This document shows, piece after piece, positions 9,140 to 17,559 of a stretch of DNA of 64,000 bases (its first letter is position 1; each line of letters starts with the position of its first letter). Origin of the DNA: Pantoea sp. At-9b. Lineage in GTDB: Bacteria; Pseudomonadota; Gammaproteobacteria; Enterobacterales; Enterobacteriaceae. The notes beneath the pieces are model-generated. The model saw only the letters and a list, made by a program, of their open reading frames with translations. It searched no databases and was not told the origin of the DNA. The stretch covers positions 248,001 to 312,000 of the forward strand of contig NC_014840.1 of the NCBI RefSeq assembly GCF_000175935.2, in the 5' to 3' direction. Both the position numbers and the translations under genes were made by a program.

Positions 9140-9757
9140 TCAGGATTCAATTAGGGCATGCAGTTTTGCGACTGCACGCATGACAGCAGGGCGTGCGGAT
9201 ACGGTGGCAAACCAGCGGGTAAGGTTGGGCAATCCCTCCAGGCTGACGCCTGCGAATTCACGTCGCCACATCCAGCCGTAATGCGCGATATCAGCGATGG
9301 AGTACTCATCGCCAGCAATCCAGGGGGTCTCCCCAAGTTGGCGTTCCAGCAGACCGGTAACTCTGCGGGCTTCCGCGCTGAACCGCTGCTGCGCCAGCGG
9401 TTGCGGCTCGGTGGCCAGGCGGGTGAAAAATCCAGCCTGTCCGAATGCAGGGCTGAGCGCGGAGGCGTGGAAAAAGAGCTGTTCAAATACCCGAGCGCGG
9501 GAAGCTCCGGAGGCGGGCAGGAGTCTGCCGTGCTTTTCCGCCAGATAAACCAGAATCGCTGCTGACTCGCTCAGCACACTATCGTTGTCACGCAGCACGG
9601 GTACCTTGCCGTTCGGATTGAGCGTCAGGAAGTCATCACGCTTTTGCTCTCCCTCGCGGACGTTAACGGCGTGCAGCTGCCAGGGTTGCTCCAGTTCTTC
9701 CAGCATGATGGCTGGCTTGATGCTATTGGGGGTGGCGAAGGCGTAAAGTTCATACAT
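9140..9757 (-). CDS. Glutathione S-transferase family protein
   Basis: A 205-residue GST. The N-terminal thioredoxin-like domain (about residues 1-78) has the cis-proline NPNGKVPVLRD and the glutathione-binding SESAAILVYLAEKHG. The all-alpha C-terminal domain has the conserved SIADIAHYGWMW N-capping box near residue 150. It resembles the bacterial Gst/YfcG/YghU group, which conjugates glutathione to electrophiles or has disulfide-reductase activity. It leads the GST-crotonase transcript and is divergent from a LysR regulator 131 bases away, the usual arrangement for LysR control of a neighbouring operon. Confidence 0.87.
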   Translation of the reverse strand: MYELYAFATPNSIKPAIMLEELEQPWQLHAVNVREGEQKRDDFLTLNPNGKVPVLRDNDSVLSESAAILVYLAEKHGRLLPASGASRARVFEQLFFHASALSPAFGQAGFFTRLATEPQPLAQQRFSAEARRVTGLLERQLGETPWIAGDEYSIADIAHYGWMWRREFAGVSLEGLPNLTRWFATVSARPAVMRAVAKLHALIES

Positions 9758-9888
9758 GGTCAGGCTCCACTTCAGGTTTAAACAGGCGATGACTGTTGCC
9801 CGTTGTCGTTGATGTGAAGTATCTGCTAATGTCCGGGGGTAATGGCAGACAGCTAAAAACCATAATTGCTATTCCCAGGAGGAATGAC

Positions 9889-10767
9889 ATGGATCGCTTT
9901 CAGGCAATGCAGATGTATGTTCAGGTGGTGGATGCGGGATCATTTTCTGCGGCGGCACGTATCCTTAATATCGGTCAGCCCGCGGTGTCCAAGACCATCG
10001 CTCAGCTGGAAAAGCATCTGGACGTGCGTTTATTGCTGCGGACCACTCATGGATTAACGCCGACAGAGGCGGGGCAGCGATTCTATGAGCGGGTGCGGAT
10101 CACCCTGCAGCAGGCTGAAGAAGCCGAAATCGCTGCAAGGGGGGCGGATAAGGGGCTGACAGGGATTCTTCGGGTTGCTGCGGCACCGACCTTCGCCAGA
10201 TTGCATGTCATTCCGCACCTGGCAACGTTTATGGCACAACATCCAGAGCTGCAGGTAGATATCATGCTCGACGATCGCCCCATTGATCTTATCTCCGAAG
10301 GTATTGATATCTGCCTGCGCATGGGCACTTTGCAGGATTCAGGTGCGGTCGCGCGTAAGCTCGCCACTTCACGCCGCTCTGCTCTGGCTACGTCAGAGTA
10401 TTTGTCCCGGTACGGGTATCCTCAACATCCTCGTGAGCTGAGTCAGCATGAGGCACTTATTTTCAGCCCGTTAAACGATACATGGCAGTTCAGTCGTAAA
10501 GACGAAGTCGAAAATGTCAGTTTACAAGGGCGACTTCATCTCAGCGCAGCGGAAGGTATTCGCTCAGCCGTTCTTGCGCACATGGGGATTACCGTCGCGT
10601 CAGACTGGATGTTTTCCGAGGAGATTACTGACGGAACCGTTGAGCGTCTGGTGAGTGACTGGACTTTACCCGATATTGATCTGTGGGCGGTTTTTCCCGG
10701 CGGACGAATGGCCACAGCAAAAGCGCGTCAGTTTGCCGCGTTTGTTGAATCCCTGTTCGAAGCATGA
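9889..10767 (+). CDS. LysR family transcriptional regulator
   Basis: A 292-residue regulator. The N-terminal winged helix-turn-helix spans residues 1-60 (MDRFQAMQMYVQVVDAGSFS, then QPAVSKTIAQLEKHL as recognition region), followed by a periplasmic-binding-like effector domain. It belongs to the CrgA/DmlR-like group by its short start and LRVAAAPTFARLHVIPHL strand. The ATG at 9889 has an ideal AGGAGG site 6 bases upstream; a longer frame starts at 9796 without one. It is divergent from the GST-crotonase operon and most likely controls it; the effector could be an electrophilic or aromatic compound, which is inference. Confidence 0.9.
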   Translation: MDRFQAMQMYVQVVDAGSFSAAARILNIGQPAVSKTIAQLEKHLDVRLLLRTTHGLTPTEAGQRFYERVRITLQQAEEAEIAARGADKGLTGILRVAAAPTFARLHVIPHLATFMAQHPELQVDIMLDDRPIDLISEGIDICLRMGTLQDSGAVARKLATSRRSALATSEYLSRYGYPQHPRELSQHEALIFSPLNDTWQFSRKDEVENVSLQGRLHLSAAEGIRSAVLAHMGITVASDWMFSEEITDGTVERLVSDWTLPDIDLWAVFPGGRMATAKARQFAAFVESLFEA

Positions 10768-11057
10768 TGTTTCCCTGAACTCACCGTGGTCACTTTGGTC
10801 TGTTGAACGTTATTTAACCGGCGTTGCCACAGGCAGCCTTTCATGCGGATATCAGGCTTTTATTCACAGGCTATTGAGCCGGATATGCACGCTGATTGTG
10901 GATAACTGCCATGAAATGTTTAACGCGTCGCTCAGGGGCTGAAGCGGACATAACGGTGACAGATGCGGACAAAAGAGGGTAACCGTCTTGAGTCTGACTA
11001 TCCCGTTAGGTCACCCTGTATTGACGAAGTGAGTCCACTTTTATCAAAGGGAAAAAG

Positions 11058-11369
11058 ATGAGGTTTTATAGCAGCAAGGAATTTACCGGCTCTAAAGCCT
11101 GGGAATCATTACCTGTAGCGAGTTTTGATAATACCAGTGTGAAGCTGCACTGGACGGATCAACCTTACAAGTGGCATATCAACGACGGACATGAAGTCTT
11201 TGCGGTGATGGATGGCTGCGTTGAGATGTTTTATAAAGAAAATGGCCAGGTAAAAAGTAAGATGCTGCATACGGGTGATATTTTCTACGCCAGTGAAGGG
11301 ACAGAACACGTCGCGCATCCACAAGGCGCAGCGCGGGTGTTGGTTATCGAAAAAGAGGGATCTGTTTAG
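11058..11369 (+). CDS. Cupin domain protein
   Basis: A 103-residue single-domain cupin. The first cupin motif is degenerate (WHINDGHEVFAVMDGCVEMFY, residues 34-54), with one histidine and one glutamate placed as metal ligands, and the second motif is GDIFYASEGTEHVAHPQG. Small cupins of this type bind metals or act as isomerases or sensors. AAAGGG 8 bases upstream supports the start. It stands alone on the plus strand and 290 bases after the LysR gene. Function unknown beyond fold. Confidence 0.8.
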   Translation: MRFYSSKEFTGSKAWESLPVASFDNTSVKLHWTDQPYKWHINDGHEVFAVMDGCVEMFYKENGQVKSKMLHTGDIFYASEGTEHVAHPQGAARVLVIEKEGSV

Positions 11370-11693
11370 ACACATCACAAATGATGTTCCACAGCGGATT
11401 CATACCCAGACTCTGAAGAGGGTATGCTGGTGGACAAGGCCCCAATGTCAGGGATTTATCCTGCTCGCCGTTTTCTGGCAACCTCACTTACACCCCCTCG
11501 ATAAATCCATAATTGTTTTCAACAGAGAGTGATGACCAAATCATTGCCATAGTGGCGGGTTGAATTCTCCATACAACCAGTTAGCGTATGAATTTTATTG
11601 AGATGTTGCGTTGCCAGGAGAAGATTGCGTGAAGCGAATCAAAGAACAAATCAGGGAATTGCTTCACATAGTGAAGCAATGCCCGGTGCCGGT
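11370..11693. other. Intergenic region with a 10-bp hairpin
   Basis: About 320 bases between convergent genes. Its only marked feature is a perfect inverted repeat, ATTGCTTCAC / GTGAAGCAAT, at 11658-11680 with a 3-base spacer and no T-run on either side. It could be a protein-binding palindrome or an mRNA end structure. I see no supported gene. Confidence 0.4.
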
Positions 11694-12245
11694 TCAGTCA
11701 GTTTCTGCTATTGCGCTCTCAATGTTGCGCCATAGGTCGGCCAGCCTTTGGCATACCTCTGCATTTTCGATTAATGAAAATTCTGTGGATTCAGGTAGCA
11801 CATAAGGCGTAGCAAGCGTCGCTCTGGGACAACATTGGTCAGGCAATAGCGCGCCCATTACGGTTAATGTTTCAGCAAGCTGTGAGTGGGCCAGATGCGC
11901 TCTCACAGACAAGTTAGGCAATGCCAATGGCTTATCCAGCAATTCACCGCTGCTCACGATCCAGTCGAGTGCATTTTTAATCACCCCGGTAACACCGTGT
12001 GCGTATTCCGGGCTGGCTAATAAGATCAGATCTGCTCTGGAAAGTGCTCGTCTCCAGTGGTCCACCGCCAGGTTCTCGGTGTTTTCATTATCGACGTTAA
12101 AAAGCGGAATTTTATCCAGTGAATCATATATTTCGAACGTGATACCCGCAGGGCAGAGAAGGGACATAGCCCGTAAAAAAGCGCTATTGAGAGAAGCAGA
12201 ACGAAGACTGCCAGAAATGCCTAAGACATATTTTCCATCACGCAT
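11694..12245 (-). CDS. NADPH-dependent FMN reductase family protein
   Basis: A 183-residue flavodoxin-fold reductase. It opens with the FMN-phosphate loop GISGSLRSASLNSAFLRAM (residues 9-27) and has the second flavin segment ASPEYAHGVTGVIKNALDW near 78-96, both typical of the NADPH-dependent FMN reductase / azoreductase / chromate reductase group. It should reduce FMN or quinone-like compounds in the cytoplasm. GGGAG lies 9 bases before the ATG. No operon partner is adjacent; it is convergent with the cupin side and divergent from the LysE exporter gene. Confidence 0.87.
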   Translation of the reverse strand: MRDGKYVLGISGSLRSASLNSAFLRAMSLLCPAGITFEIYDSLDKIPLFNVDNENTENLAVDHWRRALSRADLILLASPEYAHGVTGVIKNALDWIVSSGELLDKPLALPNLSVRAHLAHSQLAETLTVMGALLPDQCCPRATLATPYVLPESTEFSLIENAEVCQRLADLWRNIESAIAETD

Positions 12246-12460
12246 TGAAGTCGCTCCCTGAAATTTTATCTTATTTAATATTGAACACCACTTAGGCTAC
12301 AAGTGAAAACCGTAACATCTCCCTGGTTCTGTCCGCTAATGGCACAGAGTAAACGGGGTTAACGGCTGCTATGAGCGAGGAGCAGATCTTTAAAAATGAT
12401 ATTTAATGGATTGATTGCAGAGAACTAAATGATTAGCATCTTCTCTTTCGGACAAAGAAA

Positions 12461-13081
12461 ATGACTGTTAACGATTCCCTCTTCGCATTCTCTCTCGCAG
12501 CACTGTTACTTACCCTGACTCCCGGCCTCGATACGGCACTTATTCTGCGCACCGCTTGTGCTGAGGGCGGTAAAAAGGCTTTTCACGCTGCACTTGGCAT
12601 TGATGCTGGCTGTTTTATATGGGGCGCGCTGGTCGCGTTAGGTCTTGGCGCTCTTCTGGCGGTTTCAGAGATGGCTTACACTGTGCTCAAAGTTTGTGGC
12701 GCTGTCTACCTGAGCTGGCTGGGCTTACAACTCCTGATACGTCCCCGAGCCTCTTTCAGTGATGGCGATGACAACAACGGTTCTCAGAGGAACTGGTTTA
12801 TGAGAGGAATGCTGGGCAATGTGCTCAATCCCAAAATGGGCATTTTCTATGTCTCTTTTTTGCCGCAGTTCATACCTGTCGGTCACTCACCTTTGATATG
12901 GACTTTTATTCTGGTCAGCATCCACGTGGCGATTGGGACTATATGGTCAGTCACGCTCATTTTATCCACGCATTTTGCGTCAGCATTATTGAAGAAAAGC
13001 CGCGTTGTCCAGGTGATGGACAGAGCAACAGGGGGCTTATTTTTATGCTTCGCGGCTAAACTTGCTATAAGCACGAGATAG
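12461..13081 (+). CDS. LysE family amino-acid or homoserine-lactone exporter
   Basis: A 206-residue inner-membrane protein with six helices. The family signature TPGLDTALILRTACAEGGKKAF lies at residues 20-41, and LGNVLNPKMGIFYVSFLPQF near 115-134 is the second conserved block of LysE/RhtB exporters. These export amino acids or related metabolites by proton exchange; the substrate is not evident. The start follows GGACAAAG. It is divergent from the FMN reductase and stands alone. Confidence 0.87.
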   Translation: MTVNDSLFAFSLAALLLTLTPGLDTALILRTACAEGGKKAFHAALGIDAGCFIWGALVALGLGALLAVSEMAYTVLKVCGAVYLSWLGLQLLIRPRASFSDGDDNNGSQRNWFMRGMLGNVLNPKMGIFYVSFLPQFIPVGHSPLIWTFILVSIHVAIGTIWSVTLILSTHFASALLKKSRVVQVMDRATGGLFLCFAAKLAISTR

Positions 13082-13195
13082 CCTTGGGTTAGCTGTAAAC
13101 GTCCGCTCTTGGCACGAAGCTGCCAGAAGTAGGGCCTTGGTCAGCTATGAGCGAAAAGCGGATCTTTCCATTACTTTCTCCAGTTCACCAAATCA

Positions 13196-13846
13196 TCAGG
13201 ATATAACAATTCCCCGTGCTCTCAGGCTACGTCTGCTTGAATTGATGACCTCCAGCAGGCGTGAGTGGCTTTCGCGTAGATGCCCGGAAAGTAATTCCGC
13301 CGCTTTTTCAATGTCCTGCGATCGAAGCGCAGCGATTATTGCATGATGATCATCCCAGGCGGGGTTGGATGGCGCGTTGTCGAGCCATCGGGCCCGTGAG
13401 AGGCGGCGCAGGGCATCACTTACCCCCTCGATAATAAATGCATTCTGACAAAGGCGGGCCAACTGGAGATGGAATTGTGTTCCGGCATCATGCATCGCCT
13501 CTTCAGAGGTATCACTGGCCTCCACTTCGAATAGGGCTTCCAGGCCATTTAGTTGTTCTTCCGTGATCCTGCTGGCTGAAAGTTTTAACGCGGCCACTTC
13601 CAGCACTTCCCGATATATACACAATTGTTCCACTTCACTGACATCGATCGGTGCCACCGTCCAGCGTATTCCATCACGGCATACCAGCCCCTCGGACTCC
13701 AGCTTTTGTAATGCAGCACGTACCGGCGTTCGTGACGCGTTAAACGTCGCTTCAGCCCAGCGTTCCGTAAGTCTTTCTCCCGGGCCCAGCTCCATGTTGA
13801 GTATCAGTTTTCTTAATTGGTTTTCAACGTCTGATGCCTGGCTCAT
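13196..13846 (-). CDS. GntR family regulator, FadR/FCD subfamily
   Basis: A 216-residue regulator with an N-terminal winged helix (ENQLRKLILNMELGPGERLTERWAEATF, then SRTPVRAALQKLESEGLV as the recognition region, residues 5-60) and an all-helical FCD effector domain. FCD metal-ligand histidines are seen in GTQFHLQLARL and in GHLRESHSRLLEV. I chose the ATG at 13846, which follows AGGAGG by 11 bases; the frame remains open upstream to 13915 but that would run through the operators. It is divergent from the MFS gene and almost surely controls the MFS / isochorismatase-like pair through the two GTATAC palindromes between them. Confidence 0.87.
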   Translation of the reverse strand: MSQASDVENQLRKLILNMELGPGERLTERWAEATFNASRTPVRAALQKLESEGLVCRDGIRWTVAPIDVSEVEQLCIYREVLEVAALKLSASRITEEQLNGLEALFEVEASDTSEEAMHDAGTQFHLQLARLCQNAFIIEGVSDALRRLSRARWLDNAPSNPAWDDHHAIIAALRSQDIEKAAELLSGHLRESHSRLLEVINSSRRSLRARGIVIS

Positions 13847-13890
13847 GACGACAATGTCCTCCTGGATTGACAGTAAATTGCGCAATCGAT

Positions 13891-13915
13891 ATTGTATACC
13901 AGTTTGGTATACCAA
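13891..13915. promoter_or_regulatory. Tandem GTATAC palindromes, candidate GntR operators
   Basis: A perfect 12-base palindrome TTGGTATACCAA at 13904-13915 is preceded by a related half-match ATTGTATACCAG at 13891-13902. Their centres are 13 bases apart. TNGTATACNA-type sequences suit FCD-family GntR proteins. The sites lie between the regulator start (13846) and the MFS start (13930), so binding should repress one or both genes. Confidence 0.65.
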
Positions 13916-13929
13916 AAAAGAGTGCTTTT

Positions 13930-15132
13930 ATGACCCAAATTTATAACAGGTTTTGGCTGCGAAACCTGATCGTTTGCTTTATTGGCTCGTTCTCAACCGT
14001 CTTTGCTATGACCCTGATGCTGCCGTTTTTGCCCTTGTATGTCGAAGAGCTTGGTGTTCGTGGACATGCAGCTGTTGTCCAGTGGTCTGGTGTGGCATTT
14101 AGCGCAACTTTTATCACTGCCGGGTTGATCGCGCCCGTCTGGGGGCGACTGGGTGACAAGTTTGGACGCAAGTCGATGCTTGTCAGAGCCAGCCTGGGGA
14201 TGGCGATGACTGTTTCGCTTATGGGGGTGGTGACAAATATCTGGCAACTCGTCGGACTGAGGTTGTTAGTTGGTCTGGCCGGGGGCTATTCATCCGGAGC
14301 GACCATTCTCATCGCAGTCCAGGCTCCCAGAGAACGTGCCGCGTGGGCGCTGGGGATTGTTTCATCCGGCGTAATGGCTGGTAATCTTGCGGGCCCACTT
14401 GCCGGGGGATGGCTGCCGGGGCTGATTGGTATCCGCTCCACGTTTCTTTGCGCCGGTGCACTGATATTTCTGGCTTTTATCATGACCCTCTCTTTCATCC
14501 GCGAAGAGGTGCCAAAACCCGTGGATACTGCAGCCAAAACGCGAGTGAGCTGGTCGGAACTGCCTGCCCGCTCAGTGATTATCTGCATGCTTTGCACGGG
14601 CCTGTTACTGATGCTGGCCAATATGTCGATAGAACCCATTATTACAGTCTATGTACGCACCTTAGTCAGCGATGCCTCTCAGGTGACAAAAGTAGCGGGA
14701 TATGTGATGGCTGCAGCGGCCCTGGGAAGCATTATTTCCGCCTCCTGGCTTGGGAAACTGGCAGACAGAAAAGGACATATGTTCATTATCACGCTGGCAC
14801 TGGCTGCGGCTGGTTTGTTGCTGATCCCACAGGCATTTGTCTCATCAGGCTGGCAGTTGATTGCTCTGCGCTTCCTTATGGGGCTGGCGCTGGGTGGGTT
14901 ACTGCCCTGTATTGCGGCGGTGATACGTCATCGCGTACCAGAAGGAATGGTAGGCAGCATCCTCGGCTATTCGGTTGCCGCGCAGTTCGCAGGCCAGTTC
15001 ATCGGGCCGCTGCTCGGAGGGGTGGTCGGCGGTCATATAGGAATGCGAGCTGTGTTTCTGGCAACCAGCTGCATCCTGCTGCTGGGCGCGGCCTGGAATC
15101 TCAAAATACATCGCCAGTCAGTTCCACACTGA
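13930..15132 (+). CDS. MFS transporter
   Basis: A 400-residue inner-membrane protein with about 12 helices. Loop 2-3 has the MFS signature GRLGDKFGRKSML near residue 75, and its repeat LGKLADRKGHMF lies near 277. The split into two six-helix halves is clear. The ATG at 13930 is chosen because the longer frame would start upstream of the operator pair. Together with the downstream isochorismatase-like gene and the divergent GntR regulator it looks like an uptake-and-catabolism or export module for a small carboxylate or aromatic compound; that role is inference. Confidence 0.87.
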   Translation: MTQIYNRFWLRNLIVCFIGSFSTVFAMTLMLPFLPLYVEELGVRGHAAVVQWSGVAFSATFITAGLIAPVWGRLGDKFGRKSMLVRASLGMAMTVSLMGVVTNIWQLVGLRLLVGLAGGYSSGATILIAVQAPRERAAWALGIVSSGVMAGNLAGPLAGGWLPGLIGIRSTFLCAGALIFLAFIMTLSFIREEVPKPVDTAAKTRVSWSELPARSVIICMLCTGLLLMLANMSIEPIITVYVRTLVSDASQVTKVAGYVMAAAALGSIISASWLGKLADRKGHMFIITLALAAAGLLLIPQAFVSSGWQLIALRFLMGLALGGLLPCIAAVIRHRVPEGMVGSILGYSVAAQFAGQFIGPLLGGVVGGHIGMRAVFLATSCILLLGAAWNLKIHRQSVPH

Positions 15133-15172
15133 CTGACTGCTCTATCTTTCACCTGTAAATTGCGGAGATCTC

Positions 15173-15763
15173 ATGACAACTCAACTCAATAATATCCATA
15201 AAAACAGCGCATTGCTGGTAATGGACTTTCAGGCGGTGATTCTTAATCACTTTCTCCCGCAAGATCGCGCTGGTGACGTTATTCGTAATACTGCATCGCT
15301 GATAGCCTCTGCACGCGCCGCAGGCGTACCCGTCATCTACATCAGTGTTGGATTTCGTCAGGGCTATCCTGAGGTCAGCCAAAACAACACGATTTTCTCG
15401 GCGATCAAAAACAATGGAATTTTCATAACCGGCAGCGAGGGTGCGGCCATTCACACTGCTGTTGCACCGGCAGAAAATGAGGTCGTCATCATTAAACGCC
15501 GAATTGGTGCTTTTTCATTTACCGATCTCGAGATGATTCTTCGCGCGCAAGGCATCGAAACCTTGATCCTTGCTGGTGTCACTACCAGTGGCGTGGTGCT
15601 TTCTACAGTCGGGCAAGCTTTTGATCTGGATTACCGTCTGGTGGTTGCGAGTGATTGCTGTGCCGATCCGGACCATGACATCAACTTGTTTTTACTCGAA
15701 AAAATCCTACCTCAACACGCTATTGTGGCCCGTTCATCTGCAATATCAGACGCCTGGGCATAA
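15173..15763 (+). CDS. Isochorismatase-like hydrolase lacking the catalytic cysteine
   Basis: A 196-residue protein of the isochorismatase-like superfamily. The catalytic Asp is seen in LLVMDFQAV (residue about 17) and the Lys in VIIKRRIGAF (about 109). The block that normally carries the nucleophile reads AGVTTSGVVLSTV: the position of the usual Cys is Val. Cysteine-less members include true isochorismatases such as EntB and PhzD, which use no covalent thiol, so this may be active on a vinyl ether or be a binding protein. GGAG precedes the ATG. It is 40 bases after the MFS gene and likely in the same GntR-controlled operon. Confidence 0.8.
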   Translation: MTTQLNNIHKNSALLVMDFQAVILNHFLPQDRAGDVIRNTASLIASARAAGVPVIYISVGFRQGYPEVSQNNTIFSAIKNNGIFITGSEGAAIHTAVAPAENEVVIIKRRIGAFSFTDLEMILRAQGIETLILAGVTTSGVVLSTVGQAFDLDYRLVVASDCCADPDHDINLFLLEKILPQHAIVARSSAISDAWA

Positions 15764-15827
15764 AAATCTGAGTATTTGGCCGTCGCAATAACCACAGGTT
15801 ACCAGTGATATCTGACCAGGAACGAGC

Positions 15828-16400
15828 TTAGTTCAGCAGACCCAGGTGCTCGACAAGGATTGAACTACCGATGGCAATCAGTACCACGCCGCCGAGGATT
15901 TCTGCCCATTTGCCGAACTTCGCGCCGAGAAAACGGCCCAGCAGCATGCCGCTGGCGGCCATCACCGTGGTTGCGGCACCGATTGCCAGTGCCGTCACCA
16001 CGATGTTCACCTGCAAAAATGCCAGGCCAACGCCCACGGCCATCGCATCAAGGCTGGTGGCAATGGCGGTCGTCACCAGCAACCAGAATCCATGGCGGCG
16101 CGGTGCCTCTTGCGGCTCGTCAGTTTCTTTGCGGATGCCTTCAACGATCATACGAGCGCCCAGCACAAACAGGAGCGTAAATGCGACCCAATGATCCCAG
16201 CTCATGATGAATTGGCTGGCAGCAAGACCGATTCCCCAACCGATAACGGGTGTAATGGCTTCAATAACGCCGAAGATCAGGCCGGTGCGCAGCACCTCTT
16301 TGAAAGGAGGGCGGTGCAGTGAGGCACCTTTACCAATGGCGGCGGCAAAGGCATCCATCGACATGCCAAAGGCCAGAATGATCACAGCATAAAAGCTCAT
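15828..16400 (-). CDS. mntP: Manganese efflux pump MntP
   Basis: A 190-residue, six-helix inner-membrane protein with the two internal repeats of MntP. Each repeat has the acidic motif for Mn binding: [15 protein letters not shown] near residues 11-25 and [15 protein letters not shown] near 114-128. It exports excess manganese. Length matches the E. coli protein. The upstream region has two MntR-box-like palindromes, consistent with the known MntR activation of mntP. I looked for the yybP-ykoY Mn riboswitch core GGGGAGTAG on the minus strand upstream and did not find it. Confidence 0.95.
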   Translation of the reverse strand: MSFYAVIILAFGMSMDAFAAAIGKGASLHRPPFKEVLRTGLIFGVIEAITPVIGWGIGLAASQFIMSWDHWVAFTLLFVLGARMIVEGIRKETDEPQEAPRRHGFWLLVTTAIATSLDAMAVGVGLAFLQVNIVVTALAIGAATTVMAASGMLLGRFLGAKFGKWAEILGGVVLIAIGSSILVEHLGLLN

Positions 16401-16508
16401 AACTGATTCCCGGGTGTGCTTTCAAATCGGGGAAAGCGTGAAGTTTTTTAAGAGGTCGCTATCGTGCCACAAAACAAGAAATAAAAAAACCTTAAAATTC
16501 AAGATGTT

Positions 16509-16541
16509 ATAGCTATGGCTAAGTTTGATAGCCAAGGCTAT
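16509..16541. promoter_or_regulatory. Two MntR-box-like palindromes upstream of mntP
   Basis: ATAGCCAAGGCTAT (16528-16541) is a perfect palindrome matching the core of the E. coli MntR box (ATAGC-N-AAGGCTAT as I recall it). A second, weaker copy, ATAGCTATGGCTA, lies at 16509-16521. Centres are about 20 bases apart, two helical turns, and 110-140 bases before the mntP start codon. Confidence 0.55.
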
Positions 16542-16787
16542 AGCTGCTGTCGAATTAACCTTATCGATAGTGACACTGCATAGAAGGACGGATGCAGCTA
16601 AAACCTTAATAAACGCATAAGCCATTGCTGCTTTTCACTCACGCGGTGAGGTAGAGTGGTATTTCCCATTATCCGCATCTCTTGCTTCTTCGCAGATAAG
16701 GTTGCTGCCGGGTTAAACGTGTTCCAGTTAAAGGCAAAAGGACTCGCATGATCTACTGTGCGGGCAGAAATGATAAGTGAGGGAATG

Positions 16788-16967
16788 ATGAGAGACTTAC
16801 TTGAGCTGATTGCTGACTTTTTTATCTACTGGCCAACAGGAAAGAAAGGAAAAACGTTAAAGAAGAAGAGGTCCTCAGATCTGCAATATCGGCCTGTTTG
16901 TAAGATTGTACAGACGGAGCTGACGCGTGAGAACGTCAAGACGCGGGGCGAAACGTCCAAAAATTGA
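16788..16967 (+). CDS. Possible small protein, unknown
   Basis: A 59-residue reading frame with a hydrophobic N-terminal stretch (LLELIADFFIYWP, residues 4-16) followed by a very basic segment (GKKGKTLKKKRSS) and a polar tail. GAGGG lies 5-8 bases before two adjacent ATG codons. It has the look of a small amphipathic or membrane-anchored peptide, but there is no family I recognise and it could be chance. No partner gene is adjacent; DUF1471 cassette copy A starts 140 bases downstream. Confidence 0.3.
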   Translation: MRDLLELIADFFIYWPTGKKGKTLKKKRSSDLQYRPVCKIVQTELTRENVKTRGETSKN

Positions 16968-17226
16968 TGCTCCGTTGCTTATCGACAAAGGTCCGGGAAG
17001 CCTGTCATGCGTACCTGTGCTATACCGGATTATCAACCCTGATTGACATTTTCCTTCTCCTTCGGAGAGGGAAAATGGGGTCAAGATCTTCAGATTAATC
17101 CATATTCAATTTTTTTGAATTATATCAGCAAATCCCTCAGCTTTTCCTCGCCGCCCGACAGGTCTATTCTCTCTCACATCGAGGCACAACGCCTCACCGA
17201 CTAAACAAACTTCTGAGGAAATGACC

Positions 17227-17436
17227 ATGAAATCTATCAAAACTTTCGTTGCAGTTGCGGCCCTGTCACTGGTTTCTTTCGGCAGCTTTGCCCAGAGCAT
17301 TACCGCTTCCGCTTCAACCCTGGACGGCGCAGAAGCCAAAATCGCCGCGCAGGCAAAACAGGCAGGTGCTTCCTACAAAATCACCGGCGCACGCGTAGAC
17401 AACGGTGCTTACCTGTCAGCGGAACTGACTAAATAA
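17227..17436 (+). CDS. DUF1471 (YhcN/BhsA-type) periplasmic peptide, gene 1 copy A
   Basis: A 69-residue precursor with a clean signal peptide (MKSIKTFVAVAALSLVSFG, cleavage after SFA-Q) and one DUF1471 domain covering the mature part: ASTLDGAEAKIAAQA, then ASYKITGARVDNGAYLSAELTK. Family members (BhsA, McbA, YhcN, YdgH) are periplasmic or outer-membrane-linked stress and biofilm proteins. I prefer ATG 17227 to ATG 17221 because GAGG lies 8 bases before it. The leader contains CCTCAG (17135-17140) complementary to the ribosome site CTGAGG (17213-17218), so translation may be structure-controlled. Confidence 0.88.
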   Translation: MKSIKTFVAVAALSLVSFGSFAQSITASASTLDGAEAKIAAQAKQAGASYKITGARVDNGAYLSAELTK

Positions 17437-17437
17437 G

Positions 17438-17508
17438 GTAATAATTAGCAAGATCACAGTTATCGCACTAATTATCAATAATGAAACGATAACTGTAGTT
17501 ATTATTAC
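17438..17508 (+). promoter_or_regulatory. Intercistronic stem-loop between the DUF1471 genes (copy A)
   Basis: ACAGTTATCG (17456-17465) pairs perfectly with CGATAACTGT (17487-17496), and the flanks GTAATAA (17438-17444) and TTATTAC (17502-17508) extend the stem. It starts at the stop codon of gene 1. The arms are conserved in copy B (28383-28453). It may stabilise gene 1 mRNA or mark a processing site so that the two peptides are made at different levels. Confidence 0.55.
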
Positions 17509-17559
17509 TTTCATCGAAGGCGCACAGCCTTCCAACCAGACAAATTAAGGATTAAGACC

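Noticed and set aside
11629..11805. Small plus-strand frame with an AGGAG before a GTG
   Set aside because: It overlaps the 3' end of the FMN reductase gene on the other strand and its composition follows that gene; probably chance.
16422..16625. 67-residue hydrophobic frame upstream of mntP on the minus strand
   Set aside because: It runs through the MntR-like palindromes and has no good ribosome site; more likely control DNA than a gene.
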